Positions 11,370-23,692 of a stretch of 64,000 nucleotides of DNA are shown one piece after another. The notes under the pieces were generated by a model. It was not told where the DNA came from. It was given only the letters and a program-made list of their open reading frames with translations, and did not search any database. The translations under genes and the position numbers were made by a program. This DNA is from Chlorocebus sabaeus (Eukaryota; Chordata; Mammalia; Primates; Cercopithecidae). How positions within the stretch are numbered: the stretch's first letter is position 1; the number at the start of each line of letters is the position of its first letter. The stretch spans positions 17,775,766 to 17,839,765 of the forward strand of contig NC_132915.1 of assembly GCF_047675955.1 (NCBI RefSeq), in the 5' to 3' direction.

Positions 11370-11575
11370 TAGGCACAAGGAACTATACTTCCCAGGTGTC
11401 TTGCAGGTAGCTGGAGTCACATGACTGTTTCTAACCAATGGAAAGCAAGTGAAAGTGATTTGTGCCACTTCTGGTCCAGGAACTTCAGAGTAGGTCTAAA
11501 TGCTCTGTGTTCCCTTTTACTTTCTCAGGTAGACCCTGGAAATCATGTTTGTGAGCTGGCATCAACACGTAATAG
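11370..11575 (+). mobile_element. Old LTR-like element, 5' part (MLT1-like)
   Basis: The phrases ctatacttcccaggtgtctt, catgactgtttctaaccaat and gtgccacttctggtcc resemble an old MaLR-like LTR. Its 3' end is found after the HERV-W LTR at 12339-12490, where ttctgttaagtcactgagc is followed by ataacctaaactgtcctaac. Confidence 0.45.
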
Positions 11576-12334
11576 TGAGAGGCAGAACTAGCTAGATTTC
11601 CTTGTCTAAGAATTCCTCAGCCTAGCTGGGAAGGTGACCGCACCCACTTTTAAGCACAGGGTTTGTAACTCAGCTCACACCCGACCAAACAGGTAGTAAA
11701 GAGGGCTCACTAAAATACAACTTAGGCTAAAAGCAGGAGGTAAAGAAATAAGCCAAATCATATATCACCTGAGAGCACAGAGGGAGGGACAATGATTGGA
11801 ATATAAACACCAGGCAATCGAGCCAGGACAGGGCAACCCCCTGTGGGTCCCTTCCTACTGTATGGGAGCTGTTTTCACTCTATTAAATCTTGCAACTGCA
11901 CACTCTTCTGGTCTGTGTTTGTTACAGCTCAAGCTGAGCTTTCGCTCACCATCCACCACTGCTTTTTGCCTCCGTGGCAGACCCGCTGCTGACTTCCACC
12001 CCTCTGGATCAGGCAGGGTGTCCACTGCGCTCCTGATCCACTGAGGCGCCCCTTGCCACTCCCTATCGGGCTAAAGGCTCACCATTGTTCCTGCAAGGCT
12101 AAGTGCCTGGGTTCATCCTAATTGAGCTGAACACTAGTCGCTGGGTTCCACAGTTCTCTTCTGTGATCCATGGCTTCTAATAGAGCTATACCACTCACCA
12201 CATGGCCCAAGGTTCCATTCCTTGGAAACTGTGAGGCCAAGAACCCCAGGTCAGAGAACAAAAGGCTTGCTGCCATCTTGGGAGTGGCCCACCACCATCC
12301 TGGGAGCTCTAATAACAAAGACCTTCCAGTAACA
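11576..12334 (+). mobile_element. HERV-W type solo LTR (LTR17)
   Basis: Full-length sense solo LTR of about 759 bases, starting tgagaggcag and ending cagtaaca. It is flanked by a perfect 4-bp duplication, atag, at 11572-11575 and 12335-12338. Family features are clear: agcctagctgggaaggtgac in U3; a CCAAT-type box in reverse (attgg, 11795-11799) beside a TATA box (tataaa, 11802-11807); a polyadenylation signal attaaa at 11882-11887 followed by cttgcaactgcacactcttc; and a long U5 with gagctgaacactagtcgctg. There is no internal proviral sequence, so it is the product of LTR-LTR recombination. It splits an older LTR. Confidence 0.93.
11795..11807 (+). promoter_or_regulatory. CCAAT/TATA pair of the HERV-W LTR promoter
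   Basis: An attgg (reverse CCAAT) motif at 11795-11799 lies directly before tataaa at 11802-11807. It sits about 75 bases before the attaaa polyadenylation signal, the normal U3-R layout of this LTR. Whether it still drives transcription cannot be told from sequence. Confidence 0.6.
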
Positions 12335-12338
12335 ATAG

Positions 12339-12490
12339 TAGGGTTTATTCAGGCTGAATCTCAGCATTTGCAGTAAAGCATCCCACTGTAAGATATACTG
12401 AATGAATATAAATTAAATCTTTTTTCTGTTAAGTCACTGAGCTGTGGGGATTAATGTGTTACTCCAACATAACCTAAACTGTCCTAACTA
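12339..12490 (+). mobile_element. Old LTR-like element, 3' part (MLT1-like)
   Basis: Contains the closing wording of a MaLR-type LTR: aattaaatcttttttctgtt, then aagtcactgagctgtgggga, then tactccaacataaccta. It continues the element interrupted at 11575. Confidence 0.5.
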
Positions 12491-13919
12491 ATATCAACTC
12501 GAAGATGCTCTTTCCTCATGATAATTCCTATTACATAAGTGAATAATAATTAATGAGATCCTGGGTAATGATTCTGAAGGACAATGTACTTTTCTTTCGG
12601 GTATACAAAAGTACTTTGTATACATTGTCTCCTTTACGCATATAGCACTTCTATAATGAAAACTAGAATGATCATTTCCATGTGAAAACTAAAGTAAAAG
12701 AACTGAATTGATTATCCATAGATAATCACAACTCATTAGAAAGAGCCTAAAAAGAAAAATCCATGTGGACTTATTACCACCATCAGGCCTCATTCATTCA
12801 CAAAACAATCTCTTGGGCTTTTCTGGGCTAGCATCCATTTCTTGCCTCTCATAAAACCCCTTACCAGAATACAACAGTGCTAAAAGAATGGGAAAAAAAA
12901 AAAAGTACAGTAGCTTTTTGGATATGAAACCTAAAGTAATTGTATTGTATGGCATGTCTGTGGCCTTAATGTAAATTATTTTTTTTCTTTTGATTTCTTC
13001 CCACTCTGCTAATAGCATGCCCTCTAGAGTAATCAAGTTACCCGGCAAACTAAGCTCTTGCATTACTAAAAAGTATTACCCAAGAACAGCATGCGACCAC
13101 TAAAGCTTTTTCCCCCATCCTGTGAAAAATGTAACACTGGCTGAAAACGAAAGCCATTCTTGGAACCAATTTGGCATTGGTTGGGTTTTTTTCTTCCCCT
13201 CAGCTCATACTAACAATTTAAAGACTGAATAAGAGTCAAGGATTATATTCAATACATTGGCAACACTAGTTATTCTACTCATTGTTATACTTCAGAATAT
13301 ATATTCAGATAAATAGATAGATGACAAATATTAAGTGGCTTTATAATTTCTTTTAAAAAAAATTGGAGACTTTTCTTTTAAAAAAATCAAACTGAATTTT
13401 TAAACATTGAAGAAAGGTAAATAATAAATAATAGAAGAGTGAAATAAAATAAATTTATTTTCAATCATTACCATATTCCCTTTATGAGCTTTTTGGATTC
13501 ATCTGATAACAGATTTATCCAAAAATAATGAAGAGGAGTGGCACTATAAGAAATCATTACTAATAATTTTGAACATAATGATTGTCTGAAAGCCTTTGTT
13601 TGTTTTGTTTTGTTTTCATTTTTTTATGTGCTCTCAGATCCATTTCTCTTCTTTTCCCCTCTCTGCTCTATTTCCAAGCTCCCTGGACACTACAGTTTTA
13701 CCTCAGTCCAGCAAGGTAGTCACTGGCAGGGGATTAAAGGTGGAATCACGGAGAAGCCAGGGATCTCTCCAACCCCACCCCAACTATCTTTACTCCCCTC
13801 CTTCCCTCCTTCCCTTGGGCAGAGTCTCTGAAAGAGATTGCATCTCTTCAGAGAGTTCTAGATATGATAGAGAAATTCCTGCCTCTCTAATCCCCATATT
13901 ATTTTCTAGAACTTTTGTT
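12491..13919. other. Unique-looking AT-rich sequence
   Basis: No named repeat seen. It includes a nested palindrome at 12581-12628, a short gtttt-type run near 13597-13617 and pyrimidine-rich sequence at 13630-13820. The 160-codon frame at 13596-14078 has low-complexity composition and no recognisable domain. Confidence 0.45.
12581..12628. repeat. Nested imperfect palindrome
   Basis: Outer arms acaatgta (12581-12588) and tacattgt (12621-12628) are exact complements. Inside, arms gtatacaaa (12601-12609) and tttgtatac (12615-12623) are exact complements around agtac. The sequence is AT-rich, so cruciform or hairpin formation is possible but a role is not implied. Confidence 0.7.
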
Positions 13920-15694
13920 GTTGTTTTGCTTTTTATGTTTAGACCTATGATTGGACCCAGAATTTTGTGTGTGTGTGTGGGTGTGTGTCTGTGTGCGCAC
14001 GCATGCGTGCAATGTAGGATGGGAGTAAGATTCTTTTCTAAATGTGTATGTATGATTAACTCAGCACTATTTATTTAAAAGACCCTCTTTTTCCTCACAG
14101 TGCTCTTCCCCACAGTACTGTAGCATAATCTTTTTCATAAATTAAGTGATTTTATATATGTGAGTCGCTTTTTGAACTCTCCCCTATTTTATTGGTATTC
14201 ATCTTCATGTCAATATCATACTATATTACTTATAGCAGCTTTATGTTAATCTTCGTATTTGAGAATGTTTTCCTCCAACTTGGTTCCTCTTCTTCAAGAT
14301 CATCTTAGTTATTCTTGCCTCTTTGCATCAAAAATTGTATATTCTTAAATACACATTAAAGAATCAGCATGCTACTTTTCAAGAGAAACAGAAAATAAAC
14401 ACACAAACCTGGAATTGCATGGGACCTATAAATCCATATAAGAGAACTAATATCTTTTTAGTACTTAGCCTTCCAATCAGTAAATATGGTTTATTCCTCC
14501 ATTATTTTGGTCTTCTTTAACTTTTTTCTGTATAGTTACTTAGTTTTCAGTGAAGATTTACGAATCTTCCATTACATTTATTCTAGAGAGTTGATGTTAT
14601 TTGATGTTACTGTAAATTTTTTTAATTGATTTTTAATCTTAATTATTTTGCTAATATATAGAAAATCAGTCGATACTTGTATACTGACATTTTATCCAGT
14701 GTTTGCTAAACTCACTTTTTAAATTTTTTAAATTTTTTTGGATTTTCTATGTTCATATCATGTCAGCAGTGAACAATGAAAGTTTTATTTCATCAATTTC
14801 AATTCTTATATACTTTCTTTTCCTCGTCTACTTGCAGGAGCTAGGACCCTATCTTGTTCCTGATATGAGAGGAAAAGCTTCGATATCTCACCATTAAGTA
14901 TGATGTTAGCTGTATGTTGTAGAATACCCTTCATCAGAAAGAGAATTTCTTCTTTGCTATTCATTTGCTGGTTGCTATTAAATGTTTATATGATAAACCA
15001 TTTTTAATTTTACAAAATACATTTTCTGCTCCTGTTAAGATAAATATATGATTTTCTTTTTTATTTTATTAATTTCAATGATTTTTCAAATGTTAATTAA
15101 TCTTCTATTTTTCGAAAATCCAACTTGATTCTGATGTGTTAACCTTTCTATATATCATTGGATTTACTATTGAAATATTTTTGTTTATTATTTTTATAAC
15201 TATGTTCAAAATGTTGACTTGTAATTTTTATGTATTTTGTTACCTTTGTCCAGTTTGGTGTCAGTATTATGTTGGCCACATGAAAATAGTAGGGAATGTT
15301 TCTTTTTCTTTCTTTTGATTTTTAGAAAAGTTTATCTAAAATTAATGTTATATCTTCCTTAAATATTTGCAACAATTTGGAAGTGAAGTCATCTAGGACT
15401 AGAGACTTACTTGTGAAAATGTTTAACTGTGGATTCAATTTCCTTAATAGATATAGAACTTTTCAAATATTCTATCTTTCCTTGAGTTGACTTTGGTAAG
15501 CTGATATTTTCTATACATTTATCTATTTAATCTGAATTTTCATATATAGGCATAAACTTGTTCACAACACCCTATTGTGACTTTCAATGACTGTATGATC
15601 TATAATGATGTCTCTCATTTATACCTAATGTTGGTAATTTGAGCTTCTCTCTTATTTATCAATCTTTCCACAAGATTATAAAGTGTTGGTTTGT
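13920..15694 (-). mobile_element. Old L1 (L1M/HAL1-like) ORF2 region, part 1
   Basis: AT-rich plus strand with many phrases of complemented L1 ORF2, for example ttatgttaatcttcgtattt, cattttatccagtgtttgct, tctgctcctgttaagataaa and cctttgtccagtttggtgtc. It is heavily diverged, with only short scattered open frames. I read it as an ancient antisense L1 or the related half-L1 (HAL1). Confidence 0.6.
13964..14012 (+). repeat. TG-rich simple repeat
   Basis: A short degenerate gt run (gtgtgtgtgtgg, then gtgtgtctgtgtgcg) ending in gcacgcatgcgtgc, an alternating purine-pyrimidine tract that could take up Z-form. Confidence 0.7.
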
Positions 15695-16011
15695 TGTTGG
15701 GTTTTTGGGGGGGTTTGTTTGTTTGTGACAGGTTATCTCTCTGTTACCCAGGCTGGAGTGCAGTGGCACAATCATAGCTCACCACAACCTCAAACTCTTG
15801 GGTTCAAATAATCATTCTGCCTCAGCCTCCCTAGTAGCTAGGACTACAGACATGTGCCACTACACCTGGATAATATTTATTTACTTATTTTTGTAGAGAC
15901 AGTGTCTCTCTATGTTGCACAAGCTGGTCTTGAACTTCTGGCCTCAAGTGATCCTTCTGCCTTAGCCTTCCAAAGTGCTAGGATTACAGGTATGGGCCAC
16001 CTTTCCTGGCC
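15695..16011 (-). mobile_element. Alu (AluJ-like)
   Basis: Antisense Alu. The plus strand reads tgttacccaggctggagtgc, then cctcagcctccctagtagct, then ccaaagtgctaggattacag, ending ttcctggcc. Divergence is high and the tail is the broken tttgtttgtttgtg run, which suggests an old AluJ. It splits the antisense L1. Confidence 0.88.
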
Positions 16012-17930
16012 TGGTCTCTTTGAAGAGCCAAATTTGGCTTTGTTGATATATTCTATTTTAAATATATTTTCTATTTTATTAATTTCCCATCTTTTTATTT
16101 CATCCCTTTTATTATCTTTTTCATATTCTCTTTATATTTTATTTTAATACCTCTTGTCTAATATACACAATGAATATTATAATTTCCTTCCTAAGTGTAG
16201 CATTAGTGATATCTCTAAAGTTTTGATATGTGATACTTTTATTAACAATGAGTTTAAAATATTTTCTAATTTCCATTGTGATAACATTTTTGACTTTTAA
16301 GTTACTTCAAAAGAAAACTGCTATGTTTCCAAATATTTGGGGATTTTCAAGTTATCTTTTTATAGCTAATTTCTATCTTAAATTGTTTGTAACCAAAGAA
16401 TAAATGCTTATAATTTCCATCCCTTAATACCTGAGATTTGCTTTATAATCCAGGACATGGTCCGTGTTTGCAAATGTTTCACATGCACCAAAAAAGAATG
16501 TGTATTCTAAAGTTATTGATTGCAATGTTATACATTTGCTAATTCTGAACGATGATATCTCTCTTCAGAGATAATTTCCTTTTCTTCAGGAAGGCAGTTA
16601 GATAGAGGGCTGATCATCTTTATCCAATCAGGGATTGAGATGACTTGAGGTTTGGTACTTATTTTAAGAAGATCTGGCCTGTTTTCAGTTTATCTTTATT
16701 CTCAGGGTTTAGCCCTTCAGTAGACCCAACTTAAAACATGGGGTATTTATCAGAGTCCTTCATCTTTGGATAGCTATAATATTCAATTTATGTGTTCCTA
16801 GTGGCATGAAAATGTCAAACTTCTGTGCCTCTTTCTGGCTGGGTTTTTGACCTCTTGGCCCATGGTTTACGGAATCAGCAAATACCTCAGGGGGAAATCT
16901 TACTGGTCATTGAGCTCATTTCATAGCAATTCTCCCTTTCCAAGATGGTGACCCCTAAAATTCTGGATGCCTGGGTAAATTTGAGTTCCAATTATATTCT
17001 CAGCCTGCTAAGAATGCAGATAGCACTGCACTGCCACTCAGCTTTTCTATCCTCTGTAGTCCACAATAACCTACAATTATTAGTAGCAGACAAAGCACAG
17101 CTCCTCTTCAATGCACTTCTCCTCCTGCTGGAATTCTGTCTCCCCGAGTTCTGGCTGCTTAGTTTTACTACAATTCATTCAAACAGTAGGGTTTTTTTTT
17201 TTATTATTCGGATTTAATTATTGTTCTCAATAGAGACATTGTTCTGATACAAAATATTCCAACATAGCCAAAAGTGAAAATTTTGGATTTCTTTTTCTTT
17301 ATCTTGTTTTTGGATTTATTAATCTTCCCGTATTTGTGGATGGTTTTCTTTCATCAGTTCCGGAAATTGTCAGCCATTGTCTCTCAGAATATTAACTTGT
17401 CACCATTCAGTCTATTCTCTTGCTCTGTCAATCAGATTAGATACGTGTCAGAATTTCTTACTGATCCTCAATGTTTAAAACTTTATTTCACAATTCTCAT
17501 CTCTTGCTCTTTCTGGTTTACACTCTTGGTAATAGTGTTTAGATTTCTTTTCAGTTCACTAATTTTCATGTCAGCTGTGGCTAATGTACTGTTTAAACTA
17601 TCCATTGTGTTTCCAATTATAATGAGTCCATTTTTTGTTTGTAGAACTCTTACTTGGTTCCGTTTCTTATTTGCCTACTCAGCTTTTTTTATTTCTGGTT
17701 CCTTAATTACACTTTCCTTCCATTTTTATTCCTTTAAAAAATAAACACATTTGAATGTTTCCTCTCAAATAATTCCAGTATCTACATAGTATTTGCTGGT
17801 CTGATTGTATCTTATGTTGTTTCTGCTGAAACTCACTTAGAGTCACTTGTTTCTTCATGTAATTAGTGGATTTTGATTCTAAACTCATGTTCCTTGAAAA
17901 TTTATCTATGAGAATTCCTTAGCCTAGTGT
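16012..17930 (-). mobile_element. Old L1 (L1M/HAL1-like), part 2
   Basis: Continues the antisense L1. Recognisable are aagaatgtgtattctaaag near 16495 and, further upstream in L1 terms, cagttcactaattttcatgt followed by ctaatgtactgtttaaact near 17550. The stretch 16560-17270 between them is less clearly L1 and may contain another old repeat. The open frames at 16945-17217 and 17274-17744 are AT-rich shadows. Confidence 0.5.
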
Positions 17931-19464
17931 TTAACATGCATCACTTCAGATAGAAATTATGTTTGTGTGTTTGTTTTCTGGCATGGGCCTAGCAGCATTA
18001 ACAACCTGAAATTTAATCTGATGTGTTTTTCTAGCCATGTTGGTGATTGTGCCTTTTTTTCAAATAACCAGAGAAGACTTTATTTTTCTTCATTTTTCTT
18101 GCCAAAGACCAAACAAGCAAGTGGACAAAGTTTTGTTTTGTTTTGTTTTGTTTTTCAAAGTCCCAAATAAGAGTGGACTTTAGCTTTATATGTATGTGTG
18201 TTGGGGATGGGGGTGTGAGAGGAGTGATCTGCCACCCCATTTTCTTTGGATTACAGGCTCTGTCTCCTATCCCCTACATAGGGACATTTAAAACGAGTCT
18301 GGTTTGTGGGGTTCAGCACATGCCCTCAAGGCAGGAAGCAGTCTTCAGCTCATTCTTACCTCTCTTTTTTTTCTGACTGATTCTGAACTCTAGTTATTTC
18401 TTATATTTTAACCCTAGCTCAGACATGCAACTTTCAAATACATTTAAAAGGATTTTTTGAAGTATTGTATCTGCATTTTTAGCAGTCTCTGCTCTGAAAT
18501 GGACTAATACACATGAGCTGTTAATATAGGTTATTGCATTAATAGGAAAGAGAAAAGAATAAAGAGAAAGATTTTAAATATGTTGTTTTGTATTTTTTCA
18601 CATAAATTTCATAAATTTAGGAGAAAAATTTAATGGGACTTTTGCAAAATAACTGTAACATAGAGAAAACGTTTCAAAAAATACGCAATCCACAGGGATC
18701 TCAAGCATCTCTAGATACTGAGATGAAGTGAGCTGAACTGCCAGAAAGTTTCATTTTTGTACACATTAGGGTTATCCCTAAGAGTGTAATGTTTACCTTT
18801 AGCTTTTAACAAATGTCATCATATAGTCAAGCCATATGAAATTTAGTATTTTATCAGTTATAAAAATGTGATTGAGGTCATTTTTTATTACATCACTCAC
18901 TGCCCTCAAGGAATTATATAATGGCTTAAAGCCAACTTTGAAAGCCAGCTGTGGCAACAAGGTTTAAGCCTTATGATGTGTATAATTATGATCTCCTTTT
19001 TATTTGATCCTGATATTTTATATCTTCTTTGTCACTTTCGTTTTGGTTTACTAGGTTATACGTGGCCTCAAATCCTCAAAGGAAAAAAATAGGCAAATAG
19101 ATTTTTTAAATGAACATGTGTTGGGCAAAGGAGAATTAACCTATAACCTTTAGTATAATGACAAACTTCGATTGAAACAATTAGGAGTGATGTAATTATT
19201 ATTTAATTTGGACTTTGATATAGAACAGTACAAAAAGGCAGTTTATACTCATAGAAGCAGTATAAAGAAAAATCAATAGACTGAAATTCCAATTTTGAAT
19301 TAAACGAGCAAACCACATAACTTGATTGTGCCTCGATATCTTCATTAACATCTGCCTTTTCTGCCTCACAGGATTACAGTAAAGGAACACACACACACAC
19401 ACGCACAAAAAGATTGTTTTGATTCTTCAAAAGATTATTCTGATTCTGATATGAAGGAAAGGAA
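17931..19464. other. Unique-looking, AT-rich
   Basis: No named dispersed repeat. There is a gtttt pentamer run at about 18128-18156 and a short ca run at about 19387-19405. I see no exon I could defend. Confidence 0.45.
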
Positions 19465-19640
19465 AACAGCACTTACTGTTAATTTTACTAGGTATTCCAT
19501 CTACATTATCTTATTTAGTCCACAGTGCAACTCTCTTAGGTGAATATTATTATCTCCAATTTGCAGACCAGTAAACAAAGGCTCCAACATACACAGTTAT
19601 CAATCAGCAGTGCAGGATTTCAAACTTACATTTATCATAA
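19465..19640 (-). mobile_element. MIR
   Basis: Plus strand shows complemented MIR: tctacattatcttatttagt, then attattatctccaatttgca, then gaccagtaaacaaaggct. The orientation is clear; divergence is high. Confidence 0.6.
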
Positions 19641-20539
19641 ATGACTGATACAGTCACCATACCAGCTGAAGCTCCTCATCTGGGAAAGGTACTCAATAGA
19701 TGTTTTGGACTTTATTTATTGCTCACTACAAAAGTCAATGCCTTCTGTATTAAGCAATCATATGGAATCAGTCATTTATTTTTGAGTGTCTACTCCACAA
19801 CTTGCAAATATTTAAACTTAAATCACTTAGTGACAGTTCATGAGGCTAAGACTTTAACAAGGAAGGACCTGAGTTAATGTAATAGTTTCTGATTATTGTA
19901 ACAGCAACTTAAAGGAAATGAAAACAGACTTATTGCTAACAAGGTCAGAGACTGAGTTATTTCTCTAGCTATCCCTAATATAAACCAATTTCTAGCACTG
20001 TAATTTAGGAAGCCAAGCCAGGGTTTTAAAATTGGAACGTCACCATCATTTCACCTTTAGAAGCAGGCCAGTGAGAGCTAACCGATAGCCTCGTGTCAAA
20101 ATAGTCTGAGAAAACTCTGCATCCACACACTTGCATTGCTTTTTCCCAAAGGTGGCATAACAATTAAAAACCCTAAAATGGAAAATGTTAAAGGAAGCTT
20201 CATCATTGACAAATGGTAGAAATATTGGCTCACCGCCTTAGAACCCCTTCTGAAGCAAACCCAGTAGAGAAAAACAATCAGTACCAACTGGAGAACCTAT
20301 GGAGTTCCCATCTCCGTGGTCCTCCATGGGAGCACGTTTGTAAATGTTTCTAATAACATAAAGCCTGAGTTCTTGTTCTTCCTATATAACAGCTTGAAAT
20401 CAATTCATTGTCAGGCAGCAGTGATAGTATTTGTCCCTTACATCCCCTGGAAAATAGTTAATATATAAAAATGTTGATAGCTTCTATTTTTAATGGAAGG
20501 ATTTAATAAATATAATTTCATGTACATGGAGGAAGAAGG
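19641..20539. other. No recognised feature
   Basis: Unique-looking sequence with no repeat or gene I can support. Confidence 0.4.
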
Positions 20540-21240
20540 ACTATGAATTCCGAGGCAGGCCAGGCCTGTCAGGAGCAGCATCGCTTCTAATCCTGCCCAA
20601 GCAGACAACGTGATTGTATATCCTCATTAATGCTATAATTGGTATCTGGAATCTGTTCAAAAATGCCGATTTACTTTGTAACAGAGGATTATGGCTGAAT
20701 TTGGAGTTCTTTATGGTCTGCAGATGCTTGTGAAATTCAAATATAAAAACTGTCAGTTAAACATCTCATGAAAAGCTGTACCTTATACTAATCCAAAGGA
20801 ACATGAACAAGTGCTTGAGGGGATGAAAACCCACAATGTGTTTCGGTAGCTAACCACTTACAGAAACATTAACATTCCTGGGCAGGGTTGCTCACTGAGT
20901 TTCTAAAGTAACTTAGGAGCTATCAGGATTCAGTTCTTAACAGACTTCAACACAGTAGGGGGAAAATTGTCAGTCACAAGCCTCCAGTATTTATGAATTA
21001 TTAATGTTGGCTTTCTGGGTATTTTTTTTTCCAGTTTTGCTTTTGTGTGCATGTTCAGCTGAGTAATTCAATAGACTGATGGAGACATGAATAGATATGC
21101 TAACTAGCACCAGGGTTAACCTTTAAAGTTCGTTAAAGCTGTCAGCTTTCAATGAAATATTTTCACGTTCCTTTTTTTTCTGTGAACTGGAATATAAACA
21201 TTATTTGTACACTGGGATCAGAGGTGCTTAGGAGAAAAGG
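20540..21240. promoter_or_regulatory. Candidate conserved non-coding element
   Basis: This stretch is free of recognisable repeats and is dense in homeodomain-type cores (cattaatg, ataattgg, attattaatg). It holds a perfect 7-bp-arm palindrome, aaagctg-t-cagcttt, at 21135-21149. It lacks long open frames. The texture resembles developmental enhancers, but that is an impression from composition only; conservation across mammals would decide it. Confidence 0.25.
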
Positions 21241-23582
21241 AGACTCCACCCTGGCATCATTTTTTTTTTTCTTTTAAACCAAGACACCACTAATGGATTC
21301 ATCAAGAAAGGCATCTTTAAAAACATTTCTCATTTACAAATCATGCAACCAGAATATATTCGCGGCCTACCTTTATTACCGTATTTTTCAACTGAAAAAA
21401 AAAAAGGGATGGCATGTCCGTATTGCTACAAAAACATTGGAAAAAAAGGATAAGATTTAGAGAAGGAATATGGAAAGCTAAGCAGTGTGCTACATCAGTG
21501 TGTGGGTTGCAAAAGGAACAAAAAGTACATTTTATAGTCGTGGTAAAGATGACATATAAAGCTGGTAACCACCTTTTGTCTAAACAGAGATTCTTTGGAA
21601 AAACAGGGAAATAAAGAGGCTCCTAATTAAACCAATTACGAAGTTTTCAAAATCTTCAAGGATTTTGTATCTACGTATACTTGCTAAACAAGCCTAAATA
21701 ATAAAACTCATAATTTTCCTGCTTCACAATCTTTCCTGCTACTCTTTAACGATAAAGTTCTTCACTATCTCTTGCTATGGAATTGTCTGTTGCCTGACAC
21801 ACACCCGGGCTATTCCACTGCCATGTCTAATGACTGCACATTTCTAAGTCCTCCTTTCATCTCAATCTCTATCAAAACAAGAAGTAAGGCAGTGTGAAAT
21901 GAAATAGGAAGACATGCTGCTTTTGAAAGTCTTTAACTGCCCACCAGTTTGCAACAATTCCATTATTAAAGATACAGAATAAGAAAGCTGCCCAGTCTTG
22001 ATGTGTAACAATAAAGATGTAATAAACCTAATATCTCAACCTTATTCTAAAGGGAGCTCTATTCTTCTTCAATCTTTTTCTCCATCACATTCCTTTGAGG
22101 TCAGCAAGACAGATAAGAGAATGGTTTGATCAGCTTCATAAAAGTAAAGAAAAAAACTGAAGCAAAGAAAATTTGGATTACTTGCCATCGTCCCAATGCT
22201 CTTAGAAATACTTCAGCTTAACCCTTTAATCCTTTATCAGATCAAGGACAACTAGCCCCACAGCTAATTTTCAAAGTAAATTTTGTCTACCAATAGATGC
22301 TCCAAATTAGGGCCCTAAAATATGGCTCAGACACCATCTGTTTTTTCTCAGCGTCTATGCCTTTAGAACTGCTCTCTCTCACCAGGATTGGAAAAAAAAA
22401 AATGAAGTCTTGGACTTTATTATTTATTCTTCCTCCTTTCCTTCAAAACAATTTTTCTCTTTTCTGATATCTATCTTTTACTATTATTTATGATATAGAA
22501 GCATATATTGGAGACAGTAAATTATTAATGCACTTTACTTGTTTTGCATTTCCAAGTACATGTCCTAGAGCATCCACATGCTTGGGGAGATGTTGGGGAA
22601 AGAAAAATAAAAACAAAGACTGATGTAATATTCAGCATCTGACATATGAAATAGGATATAACAGAAAGTCAATAAGCTTAAGAGCCATGCATTTTTTAGA
22701 GAGAAAGGATTTCCCAAATGCTTTTATTTACTTTTTTAGGACATCGACAGCAAATCCTGAAGGACCCACAGCCATTGAGTTCTTCTTAAAGCTAAGAAAA
22801 TTTTATTTCCCCCCAAGAAGGCAATGGCAGGAAAGCTCTTGCTCAATTGTAGGAAAACAAAATGCAGGTAAAGAAAAATAAAAGATTCCCCATTTCTGGC
22901 TTGGGGAATTACAGAGAGCAGAAAGGGAAAAAAGAAATGAGATTCAAATGTTCAGTCTTGGGTCTCCTGATTTTCCCCTCAGACTTTTGCCCAGAGGGTG
23001 ACTTGTGCTGAATAAGCAAACAAATCTCAAAGAAAGATGGCTCTTGCCCCTTCTTCTCTATTTGGGATTGAACGAGGAGATGACTATGAGGAGGGCCTCA
23101 CACCAACATAAAGCCCCTCAGCCCAACTAAGAAAACAACCCATGTGGCTAAACAGAGGGTGATCTGGTTTAAAACTTCTCCTTCTCCCTCAAGGCCCATG
23201 GGGTATGGGTATCGGAGTTGAGAGTCAGCCACCCTCACATGGAGCCTGCTGTGCTGGGCAAGATGACACCACAGGAGAAGGTGGAACTGAGCAGACTGGT
23301 CTGAGGGCTGGGTGGGAGGCATGGTGGAGAACACTCGAGAGCTAGAAAAGGACAGGGACCCTTCCAACCCACTAAAATGGAGATACCTTGTATACCCAGG
23401 TGCCATCCTGGAAAGCAAAATAAGGAGAGACAGGACCTAAGTAATTCTACGTAATAGGAGTGGAACATGACCTAAAGAAATGGTTGCAATGTTTTGATCA
23501 GACCAAATTGGGTATTATATTACATTTTCCCCACTCTCCAGAAGAGTTTCAGAATTAGTTCTTCAGGTGATGGAGCTAATAT
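21241..23582. other. Unique-looking sequence
   Basis: No named repeat apart from short poly-T or poly-A runs (about 21260, 22390). A GC-richer block at 23040-23470 could be an old LTR, but I cannot place it. Confidence 0.4.
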
Positions 23583-23658
23583 CCTTGGAGGCAGAGGTTG
23601 CAGTGAGCCAAGATTGCACCACTGCGCTCCAGCCTGGCAACACAGTGAGACTCTGTCT

Positions 23659-23690
<32 letters not shown>
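23583..23690 (+). mobile_element. Alu right-arm fragment with long poly-A
   Basis: Only the last ~75 bases of an Alu are present: ggaggcagaggttgcagtga, then ccactgcgctccagcctg, then gactctgtctc. A pure run of about 30 A residues (23661-23690) follows. The 5' end is missing, as in strongly truncated insertions. Confidence 0.9.

Positions 23691-23692
<2 letters not shown>

Noticed and set aside
13596..14078. A 160-codon plus-strand open frame
   Set aside because: Low-complexity translation of pyrimidine- and TG-rich DNA running into antisense L1 sequence; a second frame overlaps it at 13610-13831.
17274..17744. A 156-codon hydrophobic frame that looks like a membrane protein
   Set aside because: The T-rich plus strand of an antisense old L1 gives phenylalanine- and leucine-rich translations by default.
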